Notes under the pieces: model-generated | What the model saw: only the letters and a program-made list of their open reading frames with translations | The model's database searches: none | What the model was told of the DNA's origin: nothing | Part shown: positions 7,631-16,334 of the stretch, in pieces | Layout of the letters: every line of letters begins with the position of its first letter | How positions within the stretch are numbered: position 1 is the first letter of the stretch | Source: Bacteroidota bacterium | GTDB lineage: Bacteria; Bacteroidota; Bacteroidia; JABEUT01 | Direction of reading: 5' to 3' | DNA: 52,629 nt | NCBI GenBank assembly: GCA_013289165.1 | Contig: JABDAL010000010.1 | Location: 1 to 52,629 of the forward strand | Made by a program: the position numbers and the translations under genes

Positions 7631-7891
7631 TTTTGTTTTTTTAAGGTGTGTATGTGAACAAATTTGACGATACAAATATGCCTTCATTAATTTCAGCGAG
7701 CGTTACACAACTTTTAAAGAAAGTTACATATATCACACAATATCCTTTTAACTTAAGATACATATCCTGGATGCTTTGCCTGCTGCAAGTCTACCTCGTA
7801 CCCGCTATTTGCACCCGTCCGAACGGTCCATCCGGGCGGGCATCGTGGGTGACAAAAAAATAAGTTGTACTTATTAAGTAAAGTTTAAAAA

Positions 7892-7923
7892 GATAATTAC
7901 CCACTAAAACAAGTTAGCGGGTA
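7892..7923. repeat. interspersed 32-bp repeat (copy A)
   Basis: This 32-bp segment is the reverse complement of 25662-25693 with one mismatch. It lies in the ~270-bp gap between the LytTR gene and the 7955-8431 lipoprotein. The stretch also holds a GC-rich imperfect palindrome around 7813-7850 and nothing that looks coding. Confidence 0.6.
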
Positions 7924-7954
7924 CGGGACCTTAAGAGGGAGATGAAATTCTTCT

Positions 7955-8431
7955 CTAGTTGTATTTTATATTTGCAAAAGAACCATTTGTAATGACAGGG
8001 CCTTTTACTGATGCAGTATCCAGACTAACAGTTGCAAAACTAAAAGTTCCGGAAATTACCCCATTATTATTTGAGTTTATGGTCAAAGTTCCGATAAAAG
8101 GAGCTATGTTTGTGTAGTATGTAGTTAAGGTTCTTGGATTAGGTCCAACTGAGCACTCTGCATATCCCGGTGTTACACCTCTTGATAATGAATATGTACC
8201 AATTTCATCACTGTTAATAACAAGTCTTACAACTTGTGTAATTGATGAGGAACTATAAGTAGCTGTAAGGCCATTGATAGATGTAGGAGTAAAAGCTGTA
8301 CCATTTATGTCACAGGTAAAACTTTGCACCGCTGAAGGTGTTGGACTATCAGATTTTTTACAATCTTGGAATGAAACCAATGTAATTGCTACGGCAATAA
8401 TTACGCCAAATTTTTTCAGAGGTGTTTTCAT
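7955..8431 (-). CDS. lipoprotein, DUF6252-like
   Basis: A 158-residue protein with a lipoprotein signal (MKTPLKKFGVIIAVAITLVS, lipobox ending at Cys24) and a short polar linker. The beta-rich body opens SFTCDINGTAFTPTSINGLT, a pattern typical of small Bacteroidota DUF6252 lipoproteins. Predicted to be membrane-anchored; function unknown. Confidence 0.65.
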   Translation of the reverse strand: MKTPLKKFGVIIAVAITLVSFQDCKKSDSPTPSAVQSFTCDINGTAFTPTSINGLTATYSSSSITQVVRLVINSDEIGTYSLSRGVTPGYAECSVGPNPRTLTTYYTNIAPFIGTLTINSNNNGVISGTFSFATVSLDTASVKGPVITNGSFANIKYN

Positions 8432-8526
8432 GGTGCGTTAATTAAATAGTAAAAGATATAACAAATATACAAAATATTTAATATATCATAGGTACAAGTC
8501 TACTCCTCCTTCCCTGCCTTTTTCAT

Positions 8527-8534
8527 TATCTTTG
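8527..8534 (+). promoter_or_regulatory. -7 box TATCTTTG
   Basis: Matches the Bacteroidota TAnnTTTG -7 element and lies 47 nt before the ATG of the lipoprotein at 8582. No convincing -33 TTTG is seen at the usual spacing. Confidence 0.5.
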
Positions 8535-8581
8535 CGGATAAGTGCAAAGAGTTAGACCAATTAACAGGGAAAAATAAGATA

Positions 8582-9052
8582 ATGAAAAAAATCCTTGCGT
8601 TTCTGATAGTATTGTTCTTAGTTACCTGCCAATCTAAGAAGGCTGACTTTGCTAGAAATTTAACAAATAACAATGGAAAGTATTGGGATGTTGTAGCTAT
8701 AATTCGACATAACATTAAGTATAAATCGTCACTATGCTTTTATTTTAATAAATCTGGTCTGTTGATTAAATATTTATATTATTCTCCAACTGAAAAAAGA
8801 ATAGATGAGGATTCCTTAAAGGATAGTTTGAGTGTAAAGTATGTTATCCAGGAATCTCGCTGGAAGTATATTGATAACGATTCAATAAGTATAATGGGTG
8901 CTATTTATGATATAAGGAAATTATCCGATGATAGCTTAATAATTTCTCCAAAAGATACCCTTAATTTTGATTTTTCAATGATTTTTCTTGCTAAAAGTAA
9001 ATTTCAATCATCAAAGTATGATTCTTCGATGGGTAATATTCCAAATCATTAA
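8582..9052 (+). CDS. hypothetical lipoprotein
   Basis: A 156-residue protein with a lipoprotein signal (MKKILAFLIVLFLVTC, Cys16). The mature part has repeated Lys/Tyr/Asp-rich beta-strand-like stretches (SLCFYFNKSGLLIKYLYYSP, ESRWKYIDNDSISIMG). No family is recognised. It is expressed from its own TATCTTTG box. Confidence 0.6.
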   Translation: MKKILAFLIVLFLVTCQSKKADFARNLTNNNGKYWDVVAIIRHNIKYKSSLCFYFNKSGLLIKYLYYSPTEKRIDEDSLKDSLSVKYVIQESRWKYIDNDSISIMGAIYDIRKLSDDSLIISPKDTLNFDFSMIFLAKSKFQSSKYDSSMGNIPNH

Positions 9053-9078
9053 CTACAGGGGTAGTGTTGGGCGACAAA

Positions 9079-9588
9079 TCACTCCTCCTTCCCATTCACC
9101 CAATTAAGGCAATAGCAAAGCTGAATCCATAATTTTTCAATGCGTTCCTGGGACAGCTTGTCAGCATCTACGTGGAAATAATAACGCAGCAGGGCCGCTT
9201 TTTTCAGTGTTTCGCTGCCCTCAAAAACCTCGTAATAGCGGTCTAGTTTTTTTAGCAGGTAGCGGGCCACCCGTATAAGCTCGCCGCAATATTGTACGGC
9301 TCCCAGGTAATACGTGTCGTTGTCATTATCCTGCATAAAGACCCTCGTGTCCGATTCTTCTTTTATAACCGTTGCATCAAACATGGTAACACTGGCCTTC
9401 ATCGGGCTTTGAATGGCCAAATCCATGCACTGCATTTTCGTGAAGGTCGTCGCCGCTTTAAAGTAGACAATACAGCATTCCTCGCCCTTTTCACCGGCAA
9501 GCACAGCCATATTTACTTTGCATTTATATTTTGCCTCCAGCTCTTTTCTCTTAGCGTTTACGGGCAAAGACACCGAATCACATGCCAT
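9079..9588 (-). CDS. hypothetical protein with coding signal
   Basis: Taken from the internal ATG giving MACDSVSLPVNAKRKELEAK; the longer frame to 9648 adds residues that are complementary to a plausible plus-strand fragment. The 169-residue product is mixed alpha/beta, with four Cys in the first 60 residues (KYKCKVNM, GEECCIVYF), a hydrophobic helix LGAVQYCGELIRVARYLLKK and an acidic end. No signal peptide and no recognised family. It is near the tail cluster but lacks the shared promoter motif. Confidence 0.5.
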   Translation of the reverse strand: MACDSVSLPVNAKRKELEAKYKCKVNMAVLAGEKGEECCIVYFKAATTFTKMQCMDLAIQSPMKASVTMFDATVIKEESDTRVFMQDNDNDTYYLGAVQYCGELIRVARYLLKKLDRYYEVFEGSETLKKAALLRYYFHVDADKLSQERIEKLWIQLCYCLNWVNGKEE

Positions 9589-9710
9589 ACGCACCATTAT
9601 TGAAGAGAAATTCGATAAGTTGCCACTACCCGATAAACTTATGTACAAGCGCTACATCCAAAAGCATTTTCCCGAAGAGTCCCGGTGCTTTGAAGCGGTA
9701 GAGTGAGCGT

Positions 9711-10589
9711 TCAATACAGCCCCACTGTACGATACCAATAACAATAAAACTTTCGCCAGGAAGAGTGTAACCGGGCTAACAAAGCGGATTTGAAAATCCT
9801 TTTTCGGGTAATAATAATGTGCATGTACGCTTCGTTTGTCATTAGTACATCGAGCTTCAAATATTCCATTATCTCTTTTAAAAGAGGCATATCAAAAACA
9901 TGGTGGTGCAAAGCTCTGTTTTCAAAATTTTTCAACGACCTTGCTTTAAATTGTTCAAAATTACCTGCCTGCAAATCCATCGATAAATCGTGCAGGGAGA
10001 GTATTTCGTCTAAATGGGTTAAATCATCTTCCTGTACATCGTTTTTAAAATCTTCCAGCAAATGCGAAAAACGTGTGACAGGGCGCTTACGGTCGAAACA
10101 GTAGTCTTTATTAGGCAAAATGAGCAACAGAATGCCGCCGGAATCTACAACCGACAGCCACTCATTTAATGCTTTCAGCGGGTTTGCCACATGCTCAAGG
10201 CAGTTGGAAGATAATAAAAACCTGTAATTTTTTTTAGGTATGTCGCTAACCAGGGTAGCTTCGGCAATAAATTGGATGCCCGTTTTGTTTTCGTGGTAGT
10301 TGAATGTTTGCCCGCTGTTGATACTGCCTTCCCATATAGTGCTGGCAGAAAAATTACAGTTATCAAGCGACTTGACAATAGTATATAGCGGCAAATAATT
10401 ATTTTTCTTCCCGAATAATCCACTTGGGCCTCCTATCTCTATACCCGCTTGGCCTTTAAACAATCTTCTTACAAGGGTATAATTTGGAACAACAGGCGTA
10501 GTATAGGGTTGCTGTATGAGCACCTTGCGGAGCGCATATTTAATACCCTTCTCTTTTAATACGGCCGGTAGTCTTTTTAAACGGTTCAA
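9711..10589 (-). CDS. class I SAM-dependent methyltransferase
   Basis: A 292-residue soluble protein. The SAM-binding motif I appears as AGIEIGGPSGLFGKK (about 49-63), and the family's post-motif acidic/His region as LLSSNCLEHVANPLKALNEW, followed by GGILLLILPNKDYCFDRKRP. This subtype is common next to glycosyltransferases in Bacteroidota. Here it stands alone between a hypothetical gene and a META-like gene. Substrate is unknown. N-terminal ~45 residues are basic and helical. Confidence 0.75.
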   Translation of the reverse strand: MNRLKRLPAVLKEKGIKYALRKVLIQQPYTTPVVPNYTLVRRLFKGQAGIEIGGPSGLFGKKNNYLPLYTIVKSLDNCNFSASTIWEGSINSGQTFNYHENKTGIQFIAEATLVSDIPKKNYRFLLSSNCLEHVANPLKALNEWLSVVDSGGILLLILPNKDYCFDRKRPVTRFSHLLEDFKNDVQEDDLTHLDEILSLHDLSMDLQAGNFEQFKARSLKNFENRALHHHVFDMPLLKEIMEYLKLDVLMTNEAYMHIIITRKRIFKSALLARLHSSWRKFYCYWYRTVGLY

Positions 10590-10680
10590 TCTGTTGTTTT
10601 CTAACTTACATCAAAGATAATAAATGAACTTTCTAATCGTTTATTAAATATTGTACATTTGAATAAAGTATATAATATCT

Positions 10681-11061
10681 ATGAAAACCACACTTCTTCT
10701 ATTTTCTCTTTTTCTATTCAGCTATAGGCAGGCTCCAATAGATAAGCTTGTTGGTAAGTGGCAATTACAAAAAATTGAAATGAAAAGTGGGAAAATTTTA
10801 CACAGGGATGGTTTTGATTTTGTAAATATTAGTAAGGATGGAATTTCTTTTTATAACGGATGTAATACTTGCGGCACGCGCATTATTTCAATTGACGATA
10901 CATGCATCATATTGGACGAAGCGAAGGAGGCTTGTACCATGAGATACTGTGTTGGCCCCGATTTAATTACGATAAACTATAGCGGAAAATATGAATTGCA
11001 TGATTCCTTATTGATAATTACGAATGCCATTGGCAAGGAATATTTGAAGAGGCAAAAATAA
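10681..11061 (+). CDS. secreted META/HslJ-like domain protein
   Basis: A 126-residue protein with an N-terminal signal-like helix (MKTTLLLFSLFLFSY). LVGKWQLQKIEMKSG and GISFYNGCNTCGTRI follow; the W and GCN motifs recall META/HslJ or lipocalin-like small exported proteins. The C-terminus YELHDSLLIITNAIGKEYLK completes a beta fold. No role is known. It converges with the gp46-like gene 12 nt away. Confidence 0.55.
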   Translation: MKTTLLLFSLFLFSYRQAPIDKLVGKWQLQKIEMKSGKILHRDGFDFVNISKDGISFYNGCNTCGTRIISIDDTCIILDEAKEACTMRYCVGPDLITINYSGKYELHDSLLIITNAIGKEYLKRQK

Positions 11062-11073
11062 TTTTTCACACTT

Positions 11074-11388
11074 TCAACTACCTATAACTATATTCTGCCC
11101 ATTCACATTAATGGTGAGTGTGCCATTCGTATTCTTAGAAGCAGAAAGGGAAGTAACCGTTTTTCCATCTAGTTTTAGTTGCTGGTTAATGGTATTGCTA
11201 AGTTTTTGCCCCGTGCCCGGGGAATTGAGATAATTGGGTGCTGCACATCCTACCAGCGGAAATTCTTTCCACCAGCCCGGGTAACTCATAACGATGCTTT
11301 GAACCTCTTGCAAAGTGCTGTCGCCAATGGTAAAATCGCCGGTGGTGATAAGCAAGTCATTACCGGGATCTGTTAAAATGTCAGTCAT
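11074..11388 (-). CDS. gp46-like phage baseplate wedge protein
   Basis: A 104-residue protein matching the Mu gp46-type pattern seen in Bacteroidota prophages. DPGNDLLITTGDFTIGDSTL gives the D-G-D-F-x-I-G-D signature, followed by EFPLVGCAAPNYLNSPGTGQ and a QLKLDGKTV strand. Such proteins join the baseplate wedge to the gp47/J protein. It is the last gene of the minus-strand unit 14004-11074 and lies 13 nt after the fibre gene. Confidence 0.7.
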   Translation of the reverse strand: MTDILTDPGNDLLITTGDFTIGDSTLQEVQSIVMSYPGWWKEFPLVGCAAPNYLNSPGTGQKLSNTINQQLKLDGKTVTSLSASKNTNGTLTINVNGQNIVIGS

Positions 11389-11401
11389 GTAAAATCAATT
11401 A

Positions 11402-12229
11402 TTAATAGATGGTATCCATTATATTATAAAAGGCTTCAAAGCTAAAAGTGTCTGACACCGGTACATTTGCTCCCGACAATGTTTGAGCATTAATATTTGC
11501 TGAACGGTCAATAGTTATAATACAAACTGTTCCGCTAGTCTGTTCCCATAAAAGGAAATTACGGGGAATTTTAGGAGCATATCCTGTGGGCAGGGTTGCA
11601 ATCGTTTGGCTGCTGACGGAGACTCCTGTAGAAAAAATGCCGGATATATAAACATTACCTAAGCCGTCCATTCTGTAAGTAGAGGATGGAACTAAATGAT
11701 ATGACAGGCCACTATACCCATTTGCACCTATATAAGTTAAGGTTGTTACTGTTCCGGTATCAAGTGCAGCCGACCACACCCCGTTAGTTGACAAATCTTT
11801 CCAGTTTGCATAAGCGGGAAAGTCACCGGGCCCGGCTTCAACAAATAATATCGTGCGAATAACATGCGCATTTGCCGTTCCGGAAGTGGAGAGTGGCGTA
11901 GGGTCGGATGTAGAATAAGTAGTTGCCACATTGCAAAATGGCAATCCGCTTGTATCCTGTGTGGGAACATAATAAATTTCGCCCTGGTAGTAAATCCAGC
12001 CCTGTGCATCGAAGCCCGATGTCTGGTTCCAGAGCCAGGTCACTTTTGTATCGTCTGTAATAAGCGATTCGCATATAGCTTGTATGCATTCGTAATACGA
12101 CTGCTGCAAAAAGTCAATTCCTGCCAGTGCCGGGTCACCGTTGTTATTCATAAAATTTTTGCCCTGTGCATTTGCCAGTAATGCCAGCCAGTTGCTGTTT
12201 GTTACAGCCGATGTATCTATATTTTTCAT
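11402..12229 (-). CDS. phage tail fibre/receptor-binding-like protein
   Basis: A 275-residue protein, rich in Thr, Ser, Gly and Asn. The N-terminal ~90 residues are helical (FLQQSYYECIQAICESLITD). The middle is beta-rich, and a C-terminal module (YRMDGLGNVYISGIFSTGVS then LPTGYAPKIPRNFL) resembles tip domains of tail fibres, where an LPxGYxP turn is frequent. It lies between the gp46-like gene and an unknown structural gene. Binding target unknown; the fibre role is inferred from composition and position. Confidence 0.6.
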   Translation of the reverse strand: MKNIDTSAVTNSNWLALLANAQGKNFMNNNGDPALAGIDFLQQSYYECIQAICESLITDDTKVTWLWNQTSGFDAQGWIYYQGEIYYVPTQDTSGLPFCNVATTYSTSDPTPLSTSGTANAHVIRTILFVEAGPGDFPAYANWKDLSTNGVWSAALDTGTVTTLTYIGANGYSGLSYHLVPSSTYRMDGLGNVYISGIFSTGVSVSSQTIATLPTGYAPKIPRNFLLWEQTSGTVCIITIDRSANINAQTLSGANVPVSDTFSFEAFYNIMDTIY

Positions 12230-12252
12230 TTTATATTATTTTTACTTTATAA

Positions 12253-13134
12253 CTAATACGTTACTATATTATAACTCATTCCCGCCGCATTAATGGTATT
12301 CACAAAGGCGATTACAATCTGTGTCTTTTTTGTTGTATAGCCGGATGCCTCAGTGGTTAAGGAGTTATATACTGCCACGGGAATGTATATGGTAAAATCG
12401 GTGGAGGACAGGGCTTGTGCAACCGTAGCCATAAAATAAACTGCCGGAGGCGAAGCAGGTGCCATAAAGCTTTGGGAGTCGGGTGAAGAGGGCCCCATCA
12501 TAAACTGGGCATCTACATTATCGTTTGTATTGATGTAGATATCGGGTGTACCTGTGGGATTACCTACAGGGTCATTGCCCAGCCCGTTTGGCTGGCGGAA
12601 AGTCGTGTTGAACCAGAGGTTCAGCGCATATTCAAAAGCCAGGCAGGTGGAGTTGAAAGCTGCCCGCGAAACAGCACCGATAAAATTATCCTGCACTTTT
12701 ACCCACGAATATTGCTGCACCCATGCCAGCACAGTGGCCCAATTATAATTGGCTGCGGCTGTTACAATACTTTGGGGCGGAGTATCGGGAACTATGTTTG
12801 CAACGCTTGGAGCTGCACTTCCCGTGCTATTATTAATCCATTCATACACGGCATTATCGCCAATATTTCCATGCGTATCGTTGCATACGCCAAAAATGAC
12901 ACGGTCGCCTAAGGAATAGGAACTTGCCCCCGAAAAATAGGGTGTAGTTACCACCGGGCCGGCTCCGTTTGCGTAGCTGCCTAATACAGCATCTGCTTTC
13001 CACTGTTTCCCCGACAATAAAGCTATTCCCCATTCAAGCCATGCAGGTGTGCGCCTGTCGGGTGGTACCAGCAATTTCCATACCACATTTTGGTAATCTA
13101 TGCTGTATATGCCTATGGGTGTAGGGTAGCTCAT
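12253..13134 (-). CDS. baseplate-associated structural protein, unassigned
   Basis: A 293-residue protein starting MSYPTPIGIYSIDYQNVVWK. The N-terminal segment LLVPPDRRTPAWLEWGIALL resembles tail/baseplate adaptor openings. The body is Trp- and Tyr-rich with many Gly/Asn turns (SYSLGDRVIFGVCNDTHGNI) and a late helix TQIVIAFVNTINAAGM. It lies 6 nt after the gp47/J-like gene and before the fibre gene, so a baseplate or fibre-adaptor role is likely, but I do not recognise the family securely. Confidence 0.55.
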   Translation of the reverse strand: MSYPTPIGIYSIDYQNVVWKLLVPPDRRTPAWLEWGIALLSGKQWKADAVLGSYANGAGPVVTTPYFSGASSYSLGDRVIFGVCNDTHGNIGDNAVYEWINNSTGSAAPSVANIVPDTPPQSIVTAAANYNWATVLAWVQQYSWVKVQDNFIGAVSRAAFNSTCLAFEYALNLWFNTTFRQPNGLGNDPVGNPTGTPDIYINTNDNVDAQFMMGPSSPDSQSFMAPASPPAVYFMATVAQALSSTDFTIYIPVAVYNSLTTEASGYTTKKTQIVIAFVNTINAAGMSYNIVTY

Positions 13135-13140
13135 GGGCTA

Positions 13141-14004
13141 TTACACGGCGATGTAGGTTATGCTGTCGTCCCAGTTATAACCCGACGTTTCTATTTCTGC
13201 TACATTTCCGGCGTATGGCTGCCAGTTCCGGTTAATGATGGCATTGCTTTGAACCAGGTACGTTCCATTGCCCCACGAGGGAGGTGGGTGGATTGCATTT
13301 TCTGCTGCCGTTTGTATCCACACATTGTTCAGCACCACGTCCTGCACCCCGGCAACGGCTAGCATAGCTGCTTCCATCTGGCTTATTTCAAATGTTCCGT
13401 TAAATGGCAGGGTGGCGAAAAAGGCTGTTAAGGTAGCATCCATATTGGTGCCTATCACGGCGGAATAAGCAGCATTGTAGTAAACCTGTGCCTGTATATA
13501 AATTAAATCCGGCGAGGATGACTGCAAGGTAAATTGCGTTCCGGGTATCATCCAGGTGTTCATGTCACTCAACAAGGCATCGTATTGTGGCGTAGTTAAT
13601 GCCCCCGACGATGTAGATGCCTTAATAAGCAGGCTACGGTTGCTTACCGCCACCACAGCAGCATTGGTAATAATTTGAAGTGATGGTATTACGGTGGGAT
13701 AGCTGATGGTGAAGGGCGGAGCAGTCAGTAATGTCCTTACCTGTATGGGGCTCGATGCATATTGAAATTGCTTAAGCATAGATACTATCCAGGCGGGAGT
13801 GTAAACGGTTGCTTCGGCAATATTGTTTTCGATGGTGGCAGTAAATAAATCACACAACTGCTCAAACAGGTTTTGCCCTGCAGCCGTTATCCATAGCCAC
13901 AAGTTCCATATGCTGACCTGCGAGGCAGAGTTGAGCCCGCTTAAAGCCGGTTGGTTATTTTTTTGCTGGAGAAGCTGGGTGTATATGGTGGGAATGCTAC
14001 GCAA
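13141..14004 (-). CDS. gp47/baseplate-J-like protein
   Basis: A 287-residue protein beginning MRSIPTIYTQLLQQKNNQPA. It has a helical N-terminal part (WITAAGQNLFEQLCDLFTAT), then TYTPAWIVSMLKQFQYASSP-like sequence typical of Bacteroidota baseplate J relatives. The second half contains STSSGALTTPQYDALLSDMN and PDLIYIQAQVYYNAAYSAVI, the repeated assembly region, and ISQMEAAMLAVAGVQDVVLN near the C-terminus as in gp47/J. It is the first gene of the four-gene baseplate/fibre unit and is preceded by shared-type promoter site 2. Confidence 0.7.
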   Translation of the reverse strand: MRSIPTIYTQLLQQKNNQPALSGLNSASQVSIWNLWLWITAAGQNLFEQLCDLFTATIENNIAEATVYTPAWIVSMLKQFQYASSPIQVRTLLTAPPFTISYPTVIPSLQIITNAAVVAVSNRSLLIKASTSSGALTTPQYDALLSDMNTWMIPGTQFTLQSSSPDLIYIQAQVYYNAAYSAVIGTNMDATLTAFFATLPFNGTFEISQMEAAMLAVAGVQDVVLNNVWIQTAAENAIHPPPSWGNGTYLVQSNAIINRNWQPYAGNVAEIETSGYNWDDSITYIAV

Positions 14005-14109
14005 TTTATTATGAGTTATGAATGATAAATAATTAGTAATGAAAAATAATATATAACAAAAATTATTTACAATTTGATTACTAATTGCTAATTATTAATT
14101 TCTAATTAT

Positions 14110-14151
14110 CAAAAATAGCCGGAAGGATATGCTCGTTTATTTTAGTCAATG
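14110..14151 (-). promoter_or_regulatory. ATTGAC/TATTTTTG promoter (regulon site 2)
   Basis: On the minus strand CATTGAC (14151-14145), a 27-nt spacer and TATTTTTG (14117-14110) lead into a ~100-nt AT-rich leader before the baseplate J gene. The rest of the 14005-14108 gap holds only low-complexity TAATTA-type sequence. Confidence 0.65.
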
Positions 14152-14156
14152 ACTAC

Positions 14157-14525
14157 TCACGCTTTCGCTTCGGGCCCGAAATAGGCAAGGGCATCTTCGC
14201 CGCTCGTTGTGAAATAATGTTCAAAATACATTTCCGTTTTTTGCAAACGACTCCCTTTTTTTATGTCTACATCAAATATGCAAAGTATAGTATCATCGTC
14301 CAAATGCTCGCCTGTTTGGCGATGCGTGGCTTTATCCATGTAGGCGAAAAACTTTTCATACCACGAAGGGATGAGCGAAATAGTGCGCAGCGGAATAAAG
14401 TTATCCTGGTGAAATTTGATAGCTGCCTGTATGCAGTCAATCACTTTATTACCTGTGAGTACAATATGTTTTATAAAACGGAGTTTTTCCGTTCCGGGAA
14501 TTTTTACACCTGATTCACTTTCCAT
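14157..14525 (-). CDS. hypothetical protein of the tail cluster
   Basis: A 122-residue soluble protein, starting at the ATG at 14525 (MESESGVKIPGTEKLRFIKH). A TTG start further upstream would overlap the -7 box of its promoter, so it is rejected. The sequence contains NFIPLRTISLIPSWYEKFFA, TILCIFDVDIKKGSRLQKTE and a C-terminal AYFGPEAKA. Family not recognised. It has its own shared-type promoter (site 3) and is followed directly by site 2, tying it to the tail regulon. Confidence 0.6.
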   Translation of the reverse strand: MESESGVKIPGTEKLRFIKHIVLTGNKVIDCIQAAIKFHQDNFIPLRTISLIPSWYEKFFAYMDKATHRQTGEHLDDDTILCIFDVDIKKGSRLQKTEMYFEHYFTTSGEDALAYFGPEAKA

Positions 14526-14543
14526 ACCTGTTGGCTTTGAATC

Positions 14544-14585
14544 CAAAAGTATGGAACAGGAAAAATGCTTCTCAAAAAGTCAATG
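14544..14585 (-). promoter_or_regulatory. ATTGAC/TACTTTTG promoter (regulon site 3)
   Basis: On the minus strand CATTGAC (14585-14579), a 27-nt spacer and TACTTTTG (14551-14544) precede the ATG at 14525 by 18 nt. The spacer shares GAG, AGCA-like and ATTTTTC pieces with site 4. Confidence 0.7.
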
Positions 14586-14599
14586 ACTTATTTCTCCCC

Positions 14600-15199
14600 T
14601 CAGTGCCTCGTATTAAGATAAAGAAGCAAAACAAACCAGGCTGCCGAGCCATACCCGAAGTATGCCCATATTTTCCTTCTTTTTATTTTCCTTGCTTCAT
14701 CGCTATATCCGCGCATGTAGTCGTTGTCATGAAACAGGCTCCCGTCCCTGATTCCTAAATTTCGTACAGGGGGGCGTATGGAAGAACAAACAAGTGCTGG
14801 CACAACTCCCCCAAAAGGGCTGAATACAAAAGTGGTCAGGCCGGTTACAATGCCCCCGCTGCTTTGTGCCGTATAATATAAATGCGCATCTTTTACCCCG
14901 TCCATATAGGTTTTTTGGGGTATTTGAGTATTCAGAATAATAGGGACAGCACCTGTGACAACAACTGTACTATTAAATGCGTCCTTGTTTCCGTTTTGAT
15001 AACTAATTTTTGCCACCTCCGATTTTCTAATCGTGTACGTAGGGCTGTCGAATCCAAATTTTAAATAACTGATTTCATCCACACCCACTACCGTTATTTT
15101 AGCCAGGATTTTCTCCCCTGTCCTAAGCATAATAGTGTCCTGCGCTTTGCCCAATAAGCAAATGGAAATAAATAAGATGGCTAAAATAAATTGTTTCAA
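14600..15199 (-). CDS. secreted/membrane hypothetical protein
   Basis: A 199-residue protein with an N-terminal signal peptide (MKQFILAILFISICLLGKAQ). A small beta module follows (DTIMLRTGEKILAKITVVGV, TYTIRKSEVAKISYQNG), common in Bacteroidota exported proteins. A Gly-rich hydrophobic stretch is at about 115-140 (GGIVTGLTTFVFSPFGGVVP). A YMRGYSDEARKIKRRKIWAY segment precedes a final membrane helix (WFVLLLYL). Likely envelope-associated; function unknown. Confidence 0.65.
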   Translation of the reverse strand: MKQFILAILFISICLLGKAQDTIMLRTGEKILAKITVVGVDEISYLKFGFDSPTYTIRKSEVAKISYQNGNKDAFNSTVVVTGAVPIILNTQIPQKTYMDGVKDAHLYYTAQSSGGIVTGLTTFVFSPFGGVVPALVCSSIRPPVRNLGIRDGSLFHDNDYMRGYSDEARKIKRRKIWAYFGYGSAAWFVLLLYLNTRH

Positions 15200-15255
15200 G
15201 GGAGAGGCTGGTTTTGCAGAACAAAGATATAAAAAGCGGTTTAAAACAATCGGCC

Positions 15256-15263
15256 TATCTTTG
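15256..15263 (+). promoter_or_regulatory. -7 box TATCTTTG
   Basis: Bacteroidota-type -7 element 27 nt before the ATG of the aldo/keto reductase. No ATTGAC element at the regulon spacing, so it serves as a contrast to the five shared sites. Confidence 0.5.
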
Positions 15264-15290
15264 CGTCACAAATAATACTATTCTCTTTTT

Positions 15291-16319
15291 ATGAAATACA
15301 AATTATTAGGTAATACAGGGCTTAAAGTATCGGAACTATGCCTCGGTGCCATGACTTTTGGCGGCAAAGGATACTGGACTAATATCGGCACACTCGGGCA
15401 ACCCGAAGTGGATGGGCTGGTAGGCAAATCGGTAGAAAACGGAATCAACTTTATTGATACAGCCAACGTATATTCCGAAGGAGTGTCGGAAGAAATGACC
15501 GGCAAGGCCATCCGCAACCTGGGTTTGAATAGAGATGATTTAGTGATTGCTACCAAAGTGCGTGGCAAAATGAGTGAAGGGACTAACGGAGTAGGGCTTA
15601 GCCGTAAGCATATCTTGCACGAAGTGGAAGCCAGCCTGCGCCGCCTCAACATAGATTATATTGACCTTTACCAGATACATGGCTACGATGAAATTACTCC
15701 CATCGAAGAAACTATTGATGTACTCGACTCCCTCGTAAAAAGCGGGAAGGTTCGCTATATCGGTTGCAGCAACTTGGCAGCATGGCATATTATGAAAGCC
15801 GCAGCCTATTCACATTATAACCGCATTTCTAAATTTATTTCCCTGCAAGCATACTACACTATTGCAGGCAGAGATCTGGAGCGCGAAGTAATCCCCTTAT
15901 TGAAAGACCAGCAAATGGGCCTGATGGTATGGAGCCCCTTGGCAGGCGGGCTGCTGAGCGGAAAATATAACCGCAGCATGGAGGCCGATGCAGGCTCAAG
16001 GCGTATTAATTTCGATTTTCCCCCGGTAAATAAAGAACGGGCATTTGATATTATTGATATGTTGCAACCTATGGCACAGGAAAAGAAGGTGTCGGTGGCA
16101 CAGCTTTCGCTCGCATGGCTATTGCATCAGCGGGTGGTAACAAGTATCATCATCGGGGCAAAGAGTATTACCCAATTGGAGGATAACCTTCATTCTGTTG
16201 AGGTAACATTTACACCCGATGAATTGGATCAACTGGATGAAGTAAGCAAACTCCCCGCCGAGTACCCCGGCTGGATGATCGAACGCCAGGGTGGCGCGGA
16301 CAGGAGGAAGCAGTCTTAA
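15291..16319 (+). CDS. aldo/keto reductase
   Basis: A 342-residue NADP-dependent oxidoreductase of the AKR superfamily, cytoplasmic. The family layout is complete: NTGLKVSELCLGAMTFGG at the N-terminus, FIDTANVYSEGVSEEMTGKA with catalytic Asp and Tyr, IATKVRG with catalytic Lys, and DLYQIHGYD with catalytic His. GCSNLAAWHI and IIIGAKSITQLEDNLHSVEV form the cofactor region. Substrate cannot be read from sequence. It is a single gene with its own TATCTTTG box. Confidence 0.9.
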   Translation: MKYKLLGNTGLKVSELCLGAMTFGGKGYWTNIGTLGQPEVDGLVGKSVENGINFIDTANVYSEGVSEEMTGKAIRNLGLNRDDLVIATKVRGKMSEGTNGVGLSRKHILHEVEASLRRLNIDYIDLYQIHGYDEITPIEETIDVLDSLVKSGKVRYIGCSNLAAWHIMKAAAYSHYNRISKFISLQAYYTIAGRDLEREVIPLLKDQQMGLMVWSPLAGGLLSGKYNRSMEADAGSRRINFDFPPVNKERAFDIIDMLQPMAQEKKVSVAQLSLAWLLHQRVVTSIIIGAKSITQLEDNLHSVEVTFTPDELDQLDEVSKLPAEYPGWMIERQGGADRRKQS

Positions 16320-16334
16320 CCGAACCGCTTCTTA

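Noticed and set aside
7648-7863. 71-codon plus-strand ORF in the gap upstream of the LytTR gene
   Set aside because: It reads through an intergenic GC-rich palindrome and the LytTR leader; residue pattern is not protein-like.
9518-9706. Plus-strand ORF ending FDKLPLPDKLMYKRYIQKHF
   Set aside because: The C-terminal third looks protein-like, possibly a gene fragment, but it overlaps a better minus-strand ORF and has no start or family. Left out as unsupported.
12108-12118. ATTGAC-like sequence near the 5' end of the fibre gene (minus strand)
   Set aside because: It lies inside coding sequence and lacks TA(C/T)TTTTG at 26-27 nt, so it is not a regulon site.
14005-14108. AT-rich TAATTA-type repeats before the baseplate J gene
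   Set aside because: Low-complexity intergenic sequence that also appears near 25060 and 34215; no sign of an attachment site.
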